Positions 20,497 to 28,586 of a stretch of 64,000 nt of DNA are shown in pieces. How positions within the stretch are numbered: position 1 is the stretch's first letter; every line of letters starts with the position of its first letter. The notes below the pieces were generated by a model. It saw nothing but the letters and a program-made list of their open reading frames with translations. It searched no databases and was not told the origin of the DNA. Origin of the DNA: JBBIND01 sp037444075 (lineage in GTDB: Bacteria > Acidobacteriota > Terriglobia > Bryobacterales > Bryobacteraceae); NCBI GenBank assembly GCA_037444075.1, contig JBBIND010000007.1, positions 16,435 through 80,434 of the forward strand, given 5' to 3'. The position numbers were made by a program, and so were the translations under genes.

Positions 20497-21322
20497 CCCT
20501 CTGACCTGCCTCGACGTCCCGGATGACAACCGCGCCCAGGCTGACCTGAGCACGGGCTCCGACGCGCAGGTTGTTTGAGAGAGTCGCGCCGGGACCAATC
20601 CAGGCCTCCTCTCCGATTTCCGTGTTCCCGTTCACCGTGGCATTGTGCCCGATGAAACACCTGGCTCCGATTTGGACGTTGTGGGAGACGAAGGCCAGAT
20701 TGCCAATGCGGCATTCGTCGCCTATGCGGGTCCTCTGAGCAAAAACGGCGCGCGCTATGACGGCTCCTGCCAGAATCACCACGCGATCGCCAATGTCGAT
20801 GCCGCCGGCGTGATCCATGTCTTCCACGGACTCGCCGAACCGCGCTGACTGGAAACCTTCCGAACCCAAAACGACGCCCGCGCCGATGCGTACCTGAGCG
20901 CCAATCCGTGTACCCTCACCCGCGACCGCATTGGCCTCAATGATGCTCTGCGGCCCCACTTGCACGTTACGCGATGCGATCACGGCACGGGGATGAATGC
21001 GGGCGGTCTCGTGGATTTGGGTCTCAAAACTCTCGCCGTAGAATGTCGTTTCCCGGGCCAGGTAATTGTGCAGCCGGAAGAAAGTCCTTTTGGGTTCCGC
21101 GCACACACACACACCGGCCGAAGCCTGAATGCTGCCGGCCAATTCCGGCGTGGTCAGAACGCAACTGACACCCGGGGCGTTGTTCAGGCTGCGCAAGTGG
21201 CGAGGGCTCTCGAGGAACACCAATTTGGCGGTCTGATTGTCAGACAGGAAACCGAGATGCTCGAACTCGCCATCGCGTAACACATCCACACGCAACGCTG
21301 CGGGAATCCCTGTCAGCCTCAT
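20435..21322 (-). CDS. LpxD-like hexapeptide-repeat acyltransferase
   Basis: Probable N-acyltransferase acting on a nucleotide-sugar, like LpxD of lipid A synthesis. The 295-residue product has an N-terminal uridine-binding-type domain (LGFLSDNQTAKLVFLESP, residues about 23-40) and a left-handed beta-helix of hexapeptide repeats (about 100-265). A conserved SHNVQIG segment (near residue 218) corresponds to the catalytic His region of LpxD. It is shorter than LpxD (about 340) and lacks the usual C-terminal helices, and no other lpx gene is near, so a role in another surface glycan is possible. A strong AAGGAGGAGG precedes the ATG. Confidence 0.75.
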   Translation of the reverse strand: MRLTGIPAALRVDVLRDGEFEHLGFLSDNQTAKLVFLESPRHLRSLNNAPGVSCVLTTPELAGSIQASAGVCVCAEPKRTFFRLHNYLARETTFYGESFETQIHETARIHPRAVIASRNVQVGPQSIIEANAVAGEGTRIGAQVRIGAGVVLGSEGFQSARFGESVEDMDHAGGIDIGDRVVILAGAVIARAVFAQRTRIGDECRIGNLAFVSHNVQIGARCFIGHNATVNGNTEIGEEAWIGPGATLSNNLRVGARAQVSLGAVVIRDVEAGQRVTGAVALEHRDMLRRLRTFR

Positions 21323-21487
21323 CGATCCTCCTCCTTGCTATCTTCCAGCCGCCCGTCAAGTTGCGAACACCGGGTCCGGACCGCACGCGGGCGAGCGCGC
21401 TTGCGCACCGGCCGGACACGCCCGTGCGAAGCCGCCCGGCAGCCTCTGCAAAGGCACTGAGCAGCCGTATCGCTGATCTCCCAACCG

Positions 21488-22877
21488 TCAGACAACTTCA
21501 ATCCTGGCCTCCGCATACACTGGCGGCGTTGCCTGGTCCAGGTAGCTCCAGTTTTCCTGAATCACCGTCACGCGCGCCACATAGGCGCCGGGTTCACTCG
21601 GCGCCGTCGCGCTCACCGCGTAGGTTCGCGTCTCGCCTCGTCTGAGCGGGGGAGACACCAGGCTGCGCACACCTTCCGTGCCTNNNNNNNNNNNNNNNNN
21701 NNNNNNNNNNNNNNNNNNNNNNNNNNNNNNNNNNNNACGGCGGCGCAGTGGCCACGACTCTGCGCGAATGACTGCACAAGACCGCCGCCAGGGGAAACGC
21801 CTCCCCAGCGCGAACCTGCGCCGGCCATTGACCCAGGCGGAGGTTCATGCGGGTGATGTGCCGCGGCTTGAGAGGCTTTGTGCGCGGGTAATCCCGGGAG
21901 AACAAGTCGCGCCATGCCGGCCATGCTCGGCGCTGAGTGATTTCCTCATACAAATCGACGTACTGCCGGACGGCCTCATCCAGACCTGCGTGCCGGCGGA
22001 CGTAAGCGGACACATCGGAGGCGTCGCGGGCATCGTAGCGCAGAACCTGTCCGGCGATAAGCTCAGGCTCCAGCGGACTCGTAAGCGTTCTCATGCCGAA
22101 GTTCCAACGGCGCAGGCGGGCAACCTCGGCTGAGGTCACCATGGGGCCCAAGCCGCGCGTGTCGCAGAGCACCACCGCAGCGCCGACGGCCATGGCCTCT
22201 AAAGCGCACCGGGCTTTGGCGAAGACAAGGTCAAATTCCCCCAACCTGGTTTCGGGCTGCGTCCACAGAGAACCGGCGTCCTCGCCCGCAACTTCGAGAG
22301 GCAGTCCGAGCCCGCTGCAAGCCTCCCGGATGGGTTCGAGATGAGTGCCCGCGCCCGCGTAGTTGCTGAACACCAACGCGCGGCGTGGCTTTGGCGGCAG
22401 TGGTGCGCGCGGCCTGAACCGGCTGAGGTCCACCGCGTTGAGAATGACCCTCGTTCGGGCAGGCTCCATCCAGGCGTTCTCATTCAAACGCTCCAGGCAA
22501 TTCTCATCCACGGCCACGTACCGCTTCACCTGCGAATGGCGGGGAGTCGCATCGTGCCATGCTAACCGGTCATGGCACACGAACAGGGCGGGGATCCCTG
22601 GAAAGTGCCTCACTGCAGCCAGGGTTTCCAGCAGGTGATGCCCGTGGATCACCTCCGGCCGCCGCAGCTTGCGGAGATCGTTGGTGACGGCCACACCCGT
22701 TTGCGCAAGCTCCTCCGCAAGCGGGCCCAGCTGGGTGGCGTAAACGGACGGGCGATGTCCTTGGGCAATCAGTTCCCGAGCAAAATCCGCGACCGCTGTT
22801 TCCGTGCCGGTGCGGCCGGAGAGGTGCTGATTTGTCAAAAGAACTCGCAACGCAGTGGACCCGGCCGAAAGCTTCAA
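21488..22877 (-). CDS. Glycosyltransferase (GT4-like) with C-terminal beta-sandwich domain; crossed by assembly gap
   Basis: Residues 1 to about 340 form a GT-B glycosyltransferase: N-terminal RVLLTNQHLSGRTGTE, middle VILNAVDLSRFRPR, and an acceptor/donor region FDLVFAKARCALEAMAVGAA. After it comes a beta-rich domain beginning near GQWPAQVRAGEAFPLAAVL, interrupted by N bases 21684-21736, and resuming as EGVRSLVSPPLRRGETRTY to end ARIEVV at 21488. The two sides are in different frames across the 53 N bases, so the gap length is inexact; one gene is the simplest reading. No ATG start exists; TTG at 22877 or 22850 are both possible. Cytoplasmic, probably in surface-glycan synthesis. Confidence 0.7.
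21684..21736. other. Assembly gap, 53 N
   Basis: Run of N inside the glycosyltransferase gene; flanking frames do not match, so the true length differs from 53. Confidence 0.99.
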
Positions 22878-23077
22878 CCGGCAGCTTAATTGCCGGAAGG
22901 TCTACTTGAAGAAAGACTCATTCTACAACTCCCGCCTTTGGCATGCCACTCCTGACGCTGTCTCTGCGCCCGAACCGAGCGCGTCAGTGGATTCGGCGCG
23001 CCGGGCGCGGCCCTTGTTAGAGACTGACTTTCGGACTTAACACGACGCGCAGGCCGTTGTGGGTCGAGAAGCCGTGC
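22878..23077. other. Intergenic region
   Basis: Between the GH28-like and glycosyltransferase genes. An inverted repeat CCGGCA/TGCCGG (22878-22883 and 22891-22896) abuts the glycosyltransferase start. Just after the GH28 stop, the minus strand reads HGFSTHNGLRVVLSPKVSL then a stop, too short to call a gene. Nothing else is seen. Confidence 0.4.
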
Positions 23078-24673
23078 TCACTTGCGCACTCGGTTGGCGT
23101 CCAGGAAGACGGCCTGTTTCGGCACGTCCTGGGCGGCTTCAAGGGGTGAGGCGGCGGCGCTGAGTTCGTTGCCTACCAGCGTTACGTTGGCGGTTTGCGC
23201 TCCGCTCAACTGAACCCACGCTGACGTTCCCGGGGCGGCGCGGCAGCCGTGAAGAAATGCGTCCCGCGTATTGACCAGGCGAATCGCCGGTCCACCGCCC
23301 TGCGGAGGACCGAAGGCGCAACCCGCGACTTCCAACGCGTCGACGTCGTCGCAGACCAACCCCGGGCGCTGGTCCGGTGTAGCGTAGAGCGTCTCGATGT
23401 TGTTCAGGCGGAGGTTGCGCACGTGGCGGCAGTAGAAGCCGTAGGCGGGCAACCTCCCGAACATCTGGAACTCAGGGTACTTGTCCCGCTCCTCGGGCAC
23501 CTGACGGGCGGCATCCTCCTTGGTCCCGCCACCGTTGAAGGTGAGGCGGATGTTGTCGAGGGTCACGTTCTCCACGTGGTGACCTTCCAGACCCGCGATG
23601 GCGCATCCGATGTTCCCGCCGCCAACGGCCGTGATGTTGGAAATCTGCGCGTTGCGCAGACGCCCCACGCCGGGCTTCAGGCCGCCCTCCCGGAACGGGC
23701 GGGCGCGGTCCCCCAGGCGGATGAAGATAGGCGCCCCGACGTTCTGCATGGCGATGTTGGTGACAGCGACGCGGTCGAGCACGCCGCCGTCGACGATCTG
23801 AAGCGTGAGCCCGGAAAGGCGCGTGTCATAGACCGTGCAGTTGGCGATGGTGATGTTCTCAAAGCCGCCGTTGGTTTCGGTGCCCATCTTCAGCCCGTTG
23901 CAATGGCTGCTGACGACGCAATTGGTGATCACCACGTCGCGCGTGGTGCGGTCCGCCGTGCTCTTGAGCACGATGGCGTCGTCGCCGGAGCTGATGTCGC
24001 AGTTGGCGATGCGGACGCGCCGGCAGCAGTCAATGTTGATGCCGTCATTGTTCTGATTCACGCGGCTGTGGACGGTGAGCCCTTCGATGTGGACGTCGTC
24101 GCAGGCCAGGTAATGCTGCACCCACATCGGCGAGTTGCGCAGCGTGATGCCGGTAACTGAGACGTGTCGGCACGAGATCACCCGGAGCATGTAGGGGCGG
24201 ACTTTGTAGGGCCCTCTGAATGAACCACCCTGCCCGTCGATCACGCCGCGCCCGTGAATGGCGATCTGTTCGGCGCCTTCGGCGTAGAGCAGGCTCTTCT
24301 CGGTGTAGTTGTCCGTGTATGAGCGGAAAGCCGGTATCTGCGGAGGGTAGTGGTCCAGATTCGAACTGCCCAGGAGAACCGCGCCGGTGTCGAGAAACAG
24401 CCGGACGCGGCTCCTGAGTATGAGTGTTCCGCTCAAGTACGTCCCGGACGGAAAGTAGACCGTGCCACCCGCAGCGGCGCAGGCGTCGATGGCGGCTTGC
24501 AGGGCAGCCGTTTCGAGCTTTTTGCCGTCGCCCGCGGCGCCGAAACGCCGCACGTCAAACTGCGGTGAGGAAGGGGATTCCTGTTGCGCGGCAGACGCGA
24601 CGGGGGCGAGTCCGGCTCCCGCCATGCCGAACGCACCGAACATGAACTGCCTTCTGGGTCCGCTGGATTCCAT
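23078..24673 (-). CDS. GH28-like (polygalacturonase-fold) hydrolase, probably exported
   Basis: Right-handed beta-helix hydrolase of 531 residues, probably acting on pectin-like or rhamnogalacturonan chains. The N-terminus SGPRRQFMFGAFGMAGAG looks like a twin-arginine signal. Then FDVRRFGAAGDGKKLETAA, the standard entry to this fold, NNDGINIDCC and SSGDDAIVLKS (two of the GH28 acidic motifs), and CNGLKMGTETNGGFENI where classical GH28 has GHG. The loss of that His places it in a GH28-like subgroup. GAGGAGG lies 6-7 nt before the ATG. It follows the unknown membrane protein gene by 59 bp on the same strand. Confidence 0.82.
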   Translation of the reverse strand: MESSGPRRQFMFGAFGMAGAGLAPVASAAQQESPSSPQFDVRRFGAAGDGKKLETAALQAAIDACAAAGGTVYFPSGTYLSGTLILRSRVRLFLDTGAVLLGSSNLDHYPPQIPAFRSYTDNYTEKSLLYAEGAEQIAIHGRGVIDGQGGSFRGPYKVRPYMLRVISCRHVSVTGITLRNSPMWVQHYLACDDVHIEGLTVHSRVNQNNDGINIDCCRRVRIANCDISSGDDAIVLKSTADRTTRDVVITNCVVSSHCNGLKMGTETNGGFENITIANCTVYDTRLSGLTLQIVDGGVLDRVAVTNIAMQNVGAPIFIRLGDRARPFREGGLKPGVGRLRNAQISNITAVGGGNIGCAIAGLEGHHVENVTLDNIRLTFNGGGTKEDAARQVPEERDKYPEFQMFGRLPAYGFYCRHVRNLRLNNIETLYATPDQRPGLVCDDVDALEVAGCAFGPPQGGGPAIRLVNTRDAFLHGCRAAPGTSAWVQLSGAQTANVTLVGNELSAAASPLEAAQDVPKQAVFLDANRVRK

Positions 24674-24732
24674 GCTTCAGCCTCCTCGTTTACGGCAAGA
24701 GTCTATCATTGCCGGAAGGCCGGAAGGTCCGG

Positions 24733-26271
24733 CTATTGCGTCGGCACAGCCTCCGTGACGAAGCGGAATCTTGCTCCCGGCGGCGGTCCGTCCACGAACA
24801 CGAGCGAAAGCACCGCGAATAGACTGATGGCGATGACCGCGCAGGCGCAGCCGATGGCCACTGTTCGCCACGTCCACGCCCGGTAGTCAGGCTGCGGGGA
24901 TTCCCCGACGACATCCCGTTCCCTGGCCACAAACAACAGCAGCAGCGTAGCGATGCAGGCGTTGACGTGAATCGTTCCCTCGGTTACCAGCCTGTGCGGA
25001 TGGAACGGCAGGACGCGGGAAAGGTTGCCAATGAGGATCCACCACAGAAAGAGCAGGTAGAAAGCCTGGCCGCGGCCAAGGTCTGTGGCGGGGACTAACG
25101 CCAGGGGTTGACGCTGGTGCCGGAGAATCAGTGCGATGACAACGGCTGCCAGGCAGGCGTAAGCCACGTTGAACCACCACTGTGGCGAGAGGCCATAGAT
25201 GCTCTCGGGAATGACCTTGTTGGGCAACCAGGCCTTGCTGACGTTCTTGCTGATGTTGATGTAAGTAATCACCAGCGTCACGAAACCGAAGGCGAATGGA
25301 CCGGTCCACGCGCGCCCGCCCTGATCAGGCTCGAAGCGCGGCAGGCGCGTGGCGAGCAAGCCCATCACCACTGCCGTACCCACGCCGGAGGTGAAGCCGA
25401 ACGTCTGTTCCATGATGCTCCACCAGTTGGTGACAATGCCGCTGGCCGGTCCGGACGCCTGGATTGACTGCCCGAAGGCGAAACCGAAGCCTGCGAAGAA
25501 GGCGGTGGCGAGCGAGGCCCATACAAGAACCTTCAGCTTGTTGCGGTGGAAATACCAGAGCATGGCGAGCACCATGCCGAGGCAGCCGGCCCAGTTGTCG
25601 CTGCGGGGCGGCGTCATGCGCAGGCCGAAGACGACCACCAGGATCAGGAAGCCCAGCCACCAGCCCGCCGCCATTTGCAGGATGAGCGATGAAGCGGGCG
25701 AGAGGCGCCGCTTGACGGATACGTAAGCGAGCACCGCAACAATCAGGATCAGCACGCCCAGCCAATCCGTGTCGTACCAGTTCCAGCTTTCGGGCAATCC
25801 TTGGGGAAACGCTATCGGAGCGATCAGATAATCCCACGCGGCCCAGGCGGTGAAGGCGGTGAGCAGGGGCGGGTAAAACTCCGTGAGCCGGTCGCGGTCG
25901 AGAACAGCCGGCAATCCAACACCTGCTCCGCCCACAGCGCCCCACAGGAAGCCGATGAGAAACACCATGGCGAAGCCGTAGAAGACATCCGGCGTCGAAT
26001 CGCTGCGCGTGTACCCCAAGACAATGCCATAAGACATGGAGCCGCCGAAGGACCAGCCCAAGGCTCCGAAGAAGGCGAAGTGCGCCGCTCTCCGCCGCCA
26101 ATCCTCCCGTCCGGAGAGCAGGCAAGCTGCCAGAGCGGCCAGCGCCCCGGGGATCATGGCGCCGTATTCGTGCCCCCAATTGCCGCGGACTCCCCAGCCC
26201 ATGGACAGGGACAAGGCGACACAGAGAACGGCGGCAGGGGCCAACAGAGGGCTTCGAACTGAACTCGGCAT
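24733..26271 (-). CDS. Polytopic membrane protein of unknown function
   Basis: A 512-residue inner-membrane protein with about 11-13 hydrophobic segments from LLAPAAVLCVALSLSMG (near the N-terminus) to CACAVIAISLFAVLSLVFV near the C-terminus. I do not recognise the family; conserved-looking loops include WGVRGNWGHEYGAM (about 26-39), FGGSMSYGIVLGYTRSD (about 75-91) and LPFHPHRLVTEGTIHVNA (about 425-442), rich in Gly, His and Trp. It precedes the GH28-like gene on the same strand, so a role with carbohydrates is conceivable. No Shine-Dalgarno sequence; TATACT ends 8 nt upstream of the ATG. Confidence 0.65.
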   Translation of the reverse strand: MPSSVRSPLLAPAAVLCVALSLSMGWGVRGNWGHEYGAMIPGALAALAACLLSGREDWRRRAAHFAFFGALGWSFGGSMSYGIVLGYTRSDSTPDVFYGFAMVFLIGFLWGAVGGAGVGLPAVLDRDRLTEFYPPLLTAFTAWAAWDYLIAPIAFPQGLPESWNWYDTDWLGVLILIVAVLAYVSVKRRLSPASSLILQMAAGWWLGFLILVVVFGLRMTPPRSDNWAGCLGMVLAMLWYFHRNKLKVLVWASLATAFFAGFGFAFGQSIQASGPASGIVTNWWSIMEQTFGFTSGVGTAVVMGLLATRLPRFEPDQGGRAWTGPFAFGFVTLVITYINISKNVSKAWLPNKVIPESIYGLSPQWWFNVAYACLAAVVIALILRHQRQPLALVPATDLGRGQAFYLLFLWWILIGNLSRVLPFHPHRLVTEGTIHVNACIATLLLLFVARERDVVGESPQPDYRAWTWRTVAIGCACAVIAISLFAVLSLVFVDGPPPGARFRFVTEAVPTQ

Positions 26272-26279
26272 AGCCGCTG

Positions 26280-26285
26280 AGTATA
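26280..26285 (-). promoter_or_regulatory. -10-like hexamer before the polytopic membrane protein gene
   Basis: TATACT on the minus strand, 8 nt before ATG 26271, with no ribosome site between; consistent with a leaderless transcript. No clear -35. Confidence 0.4.
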
Positions 26286-26310
26286 TACCGAACCAGCGTT
26301 TGGAACCGGA

Positions 26311-26365
26311 TGGAAAAGACGAAGGGTGCCGGCGGAAGTTCTCTTGCTCCCGCCTGGCGCCCTTC
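26311..26365 (-). terminator. Intrinsic terminator of mdh
   Basis: On the minus strand a long hairpin (arms 26365-26350 and 26335-26321; about 15 pairs with one bulge and one G-U) is followed by GTCTTTTCC. It begins 23 nt after the mdh stop codon. Confidence 0.65.
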
Positions 26366-26387
26366 AGAGTAACGACTCGAGCGGAGG

Positions 26388-27344
26388 CTAGCTGGCGGCT
26401 GCCTTCAACTCGTCCAACTTGGGCTTCATGACGTCGACCAACTCCTGCACCGCGCCCGCACTCTTCACCAGAGCGGCGGATTCGTCGGCGGTGAGCTTGA
26501 TCTCAAAGATCTTTTCGACGCCCTTACGCCCGAGCAGCACAGGCACGCCGACAAAGAGGTTATTGATCCCGTACTCGCCTTCCAGGTAGGCCGCGCAGGG
26601 CAGAACCTTCTTTTTGTCCTTGAGAATCGACTCCGACATCTCGACGGCAGCCGAAGCGGGAGCATAATACGCGCTGCCGGTCTTCAGGTACTTGACGATC
26701 TCGGCGCCGCCGGTGCGGGTGCGTTCGACGATCCTGTTCAGCGTCTCCTCATCGAGCAGGTCGGTGATGGGGATGCCCGCCACGTTGGTGTAGCGAACCA
26801 GTGGGACCATGGTGTCGCCGTGGCCGCCAAGCACGAAGGCCACTACGTTCTCCGCGGAGACGCCCAGGGCGGCTGCCAGGAACGTGCGGAAGCGGGCGGT
26901 GTCGAGCACTCCCGCCATGCCCATCACACGCTCCTTCGGGAAGCCGCTGGCCTTCATGGCCACGTGGCACATGGCGTCCAGAGGGTTGGTGACGACGATC
27001 ATGATGGCGTCCGGAGACAGGGGCGCGGCCTGCTCGACGGTGGTCTTCACGATATCGTAGTTGGCCCACAGCAGGTCGTCCCGGCTCATGCCCGGTTTAC
27101 GGGGAAAGCCGGCCGTCACGATGATGATGTCGGATCCCGCGGTGGGACCGTAGTCATTGCAGCCCGTTACGGCGACGTCGACAGACTCGACGGGACCGGA
27201 CTGCAGCAGGTCGAGGGCCTTGCCCTGTGGGATGCCCTCGGCGACGTCCACCAGCACGACGTCGGCCAGTTCCTTATCGGCGATACGTACGGCGCAGGTG
27301 GCGCCGACGTTGCCCGCTCCGATGACCGTTATTTTATTCCTCAT
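26388..27344 (-). CDS. mdh: Malate dehydrogenase (LDH-like type)
   Basis: Oxidises malate to oxaloacetate with NAD in the TCA cycle. The 318-residue product has the Rossmann motif ITVIGAGNVGATCA (5-18), the substrate-binding TAGFPRKPGMSRDDLL with paired arginines, VVTNPLDAM, and the catalytic FVLGGHGDTMVP. Arg rather than Gln after the GFPRKPGM motif and the downstream pattern fit malate rather than lactate dehydrogenase. Two adjacent ATGs exist; the second (27344) has better spacing from AAGGAGAG. It follows icd by 14-17 bp and is in one operon with it. Confidence 0.96.
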   Translation of the reverse strand: MRNKITVIGAGNVGATCAVRIADKELADVVLVDVAEGIPQGKALDLLQSGPVESVDVAVTGCNDYGPTAGSDIIIVTAGFPRKPGMSRDDLLWANYDIVKTTVEQAAPLSPDAIMIVVTNPLDAMCHVAMKASGFPKERVMGMAGVLDTARFRTFLAAALGVSAENVVAFVLGGHGDTMVPLVRYTNVAGIPITDLLDEETLNRIVERTRTGGAEIVKYLKTGSAYYAPASAAVEMSESILKDKKKVLPCAAYLEGEYGINNLFVGVPVLLGRKGVEKIFEIKLTADESAALVKSAGAVQELVDVMKPKLDELKAAAS

Positions 27345-27361
27345 CATGCTCTCCTTCAGGT

Positions 27362-27707
27362 TCAGGCGCTCGCCGAGGCTTCCATGTTCTCGATGATGGC
27401 CGCGGCGAATTCGCTGGTTTTGACCTTGGTGGCACCTTCCATCTGGCGGTGCAAGTCGTACGTAACCTTCTTCTGTCGGATGGTCTCCGTGATGCCCCGT
27501 TCAATGAGATCGCTGACTTCCGTCCAGCCCATGAAGTGGAAGATCATGACGCCGGAGAGGATGACGCTGGACGGATTGATCACGTCCTTGCCGGCGTACT
27601 TGGGGGCGGTGCCGTGCGTTGCCTCGAAAACGCCGTGGGCGTCGCCGATGTTGGCGCCGGGCGCCATGCCGAGTCCGCCCACTTGGGCGGCGCAGGCGTC
27701 GGACAGG
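27362..27707 (-). CDS. icd: Isocitrate dehydrogenase (NADP), C-terminal segment
   Basis: Oxidative decarboxylation of isocitrate to 2-oxoglutarate in the TCA cycle. From the gap edge the minus strand reads LSDACAAQVGGLGMAPGANI, then EATHGTAPKYAGKDVINPSS and ends EFAAAIIENMEASASA, the standard C-terminal third of bacterial NADP-dependent Icd. The middle third of the protein (about 150 residues by comparison with the family) is not in the window, although the gap is only 100 N, so that gap length is a placeholder. Confidence 0.9.
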
Positions 27708-27807
27708 NNNNNNNNNNNNNNNNNNNNNNNNNNNNNNNNNNNNNNNNNNNNNNNNNNNNNNNNNNNNNNNNNNNNNNNNNNNNNNNNNNNNNNNNNNNNN
27801 NNNNNNN
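27708..27807. other. Assembly gap, 100 N
   Basis: Exactly 100 N, the usual scaffold placeholder, inside icd. About 450 bp of icd coding sequence would be expected here. Confidence 0.99.
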
Positions 27808-28067
27808 GCGCTTGGTTCCGGTGACGCTGATGGGCTTGACGCCGACGCCCGAATCGAGCCGGACCTTCTTGCCCATTTCAGAATTGAGGAACTGGATGAC
27901 CTTCTGGGCTTCCTACGTCCCTTCACGCCATTCGATACCGGCGTAAACGTCCTCAGTGTTCTCGCGGGAAATGACAACGTCGAGCAGGCAGGTATGTTGA
28001 AATTTCCATCCTTCACCTGTATGGATTCACCCTGGGTGGGGATGGGGTTGTTGTTATAGGCTTCCAT
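27808..28067 (-). pseudogene. icd: Isocitrate dehydrogenase, N-terminal segment, damaged
   Basis: Starts MEAYNNNPIPTQGESIQVKD as expected for Icd, but after residue 26 (FNIP) the sequence jumps about 105 codons ahead, changes frame, and continues LDVVISRENTEDVYAGIEWR, then an in-frame TAG where Pro is expected, then EAQKVIQFLNSEMGKKVRLD up to GTKR at the gap. The same gene is therefore internally deleted, frameshifted and interrupted. Since an essential TCA gene beside mdh would rarely be dead and the damage abuts a gap, misassembly or low-quality contig end is the likelier cause; a real pseudogene cannot be excluded. Confidence 0.8.
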
Positions 28068-28226
28068 TTTTGCTCTCGGTATTTATGCACACCAAAAGCG
28101 ACGCATCCTTGTGAATCGCCCTGTGGTCTGATAGCGAAAACCCAACACCGGGTTGGCGTCCCTCCCTCGCGCGGCAGACGGAGTACACGACACACGGTCC
28201 TGGTGGCAACCTATTTCGACGCTACC

Positions 28227-28255
28227 AATATATGTTTTCCGATAACAGGAGTCAA
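28227..28255 (-). promoter_or_regulatory. icd promoter
   Basis: Minus strand: TTGACT (28255-28250), 17-bp spacer, TATATT (28232-28227); five of six matches in each hexamer. Drives icd-mdh leftward. Confidence 0.7.
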
Positions 28256-28287
28256 TACTCGGATTTTCGGGCCTTCTGGTATTGACT
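28250..28287. repeat. 9-bp inverted repeat between the two promoters
   Basis: AGTCAATAC (28250-28258) and GTATTGACT (28279-28287) are perfect inverted copies separated by 20 bp. Each arm contains the -35 box of one of the two divergent promoters, so a dimeric regulator binding both arms would control icd and gltA together. The three bases beyond the -35 (GTA) are what makes it more than promoter symmetry. Confidence 0.55.
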
Positions 28288-28309
28288 TGGCTTTCAGGCC
28301 TGTTATATA
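28282..28309 (+). promoter_or_regulatory. gltA promoter
   Basis: TTGACT (28282-28287), 16-bp spacer, TATATA (28304-28309). Transcription would start near 28316, leaving a long leader before the gltA ATG at 28587. Confidence 0.65.
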
Positions 28310-28586
28310 CAGAGACTGGAAAGCTGGCGCACCAGGAGGCTCGCGAACGCAAGATGAAAGCGTTGCGACAGCTTCGCACGCATTACCACCCGCAGTACAG
28401 CTCTACCCTCACAAACTCTCTCCCTAGTCTTGTCAACGCTTCGTGCCGGGATGGCGACCATTCGGGCGCGCGGCAGGACTCACCAGGGAGCCGCATCCGG
28501 GGCGTTACCACGCTTCCGGTATGCGTGGACTCACTTCTACCTCGCGGAGCTGAGACTGACAACCGCGAGCCAAGGAGATTCTTTCA

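Larger units (their letters stand above)
28068..28586. other. 519-bp divergent region between icd and gltA
   Basis: Holds back-to-back promoters and a 9-bp inverted repeat (given separately). Predicted leaders are about 150 nt for icd and about 270 nt for gltA. I see no riboswitch or leader peptide that I can support in either, and no additional gene. Confidence 0.5.

Noticed and set aside
23015..23085. Fragment reading THNGLRVVLSPKVSL after GH28, like the start of an M16 peptidase or the end of a barrel protein
   Set aside because: Only about 20 residues before a stop, with no supporting flanks; chance similarity cannot be excluded.
28310..28586. Riboswitch or leader peptide in the gltA leader
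   Set aside because: No conserved structure or plausible ribosome-site-led short frame that I can support.
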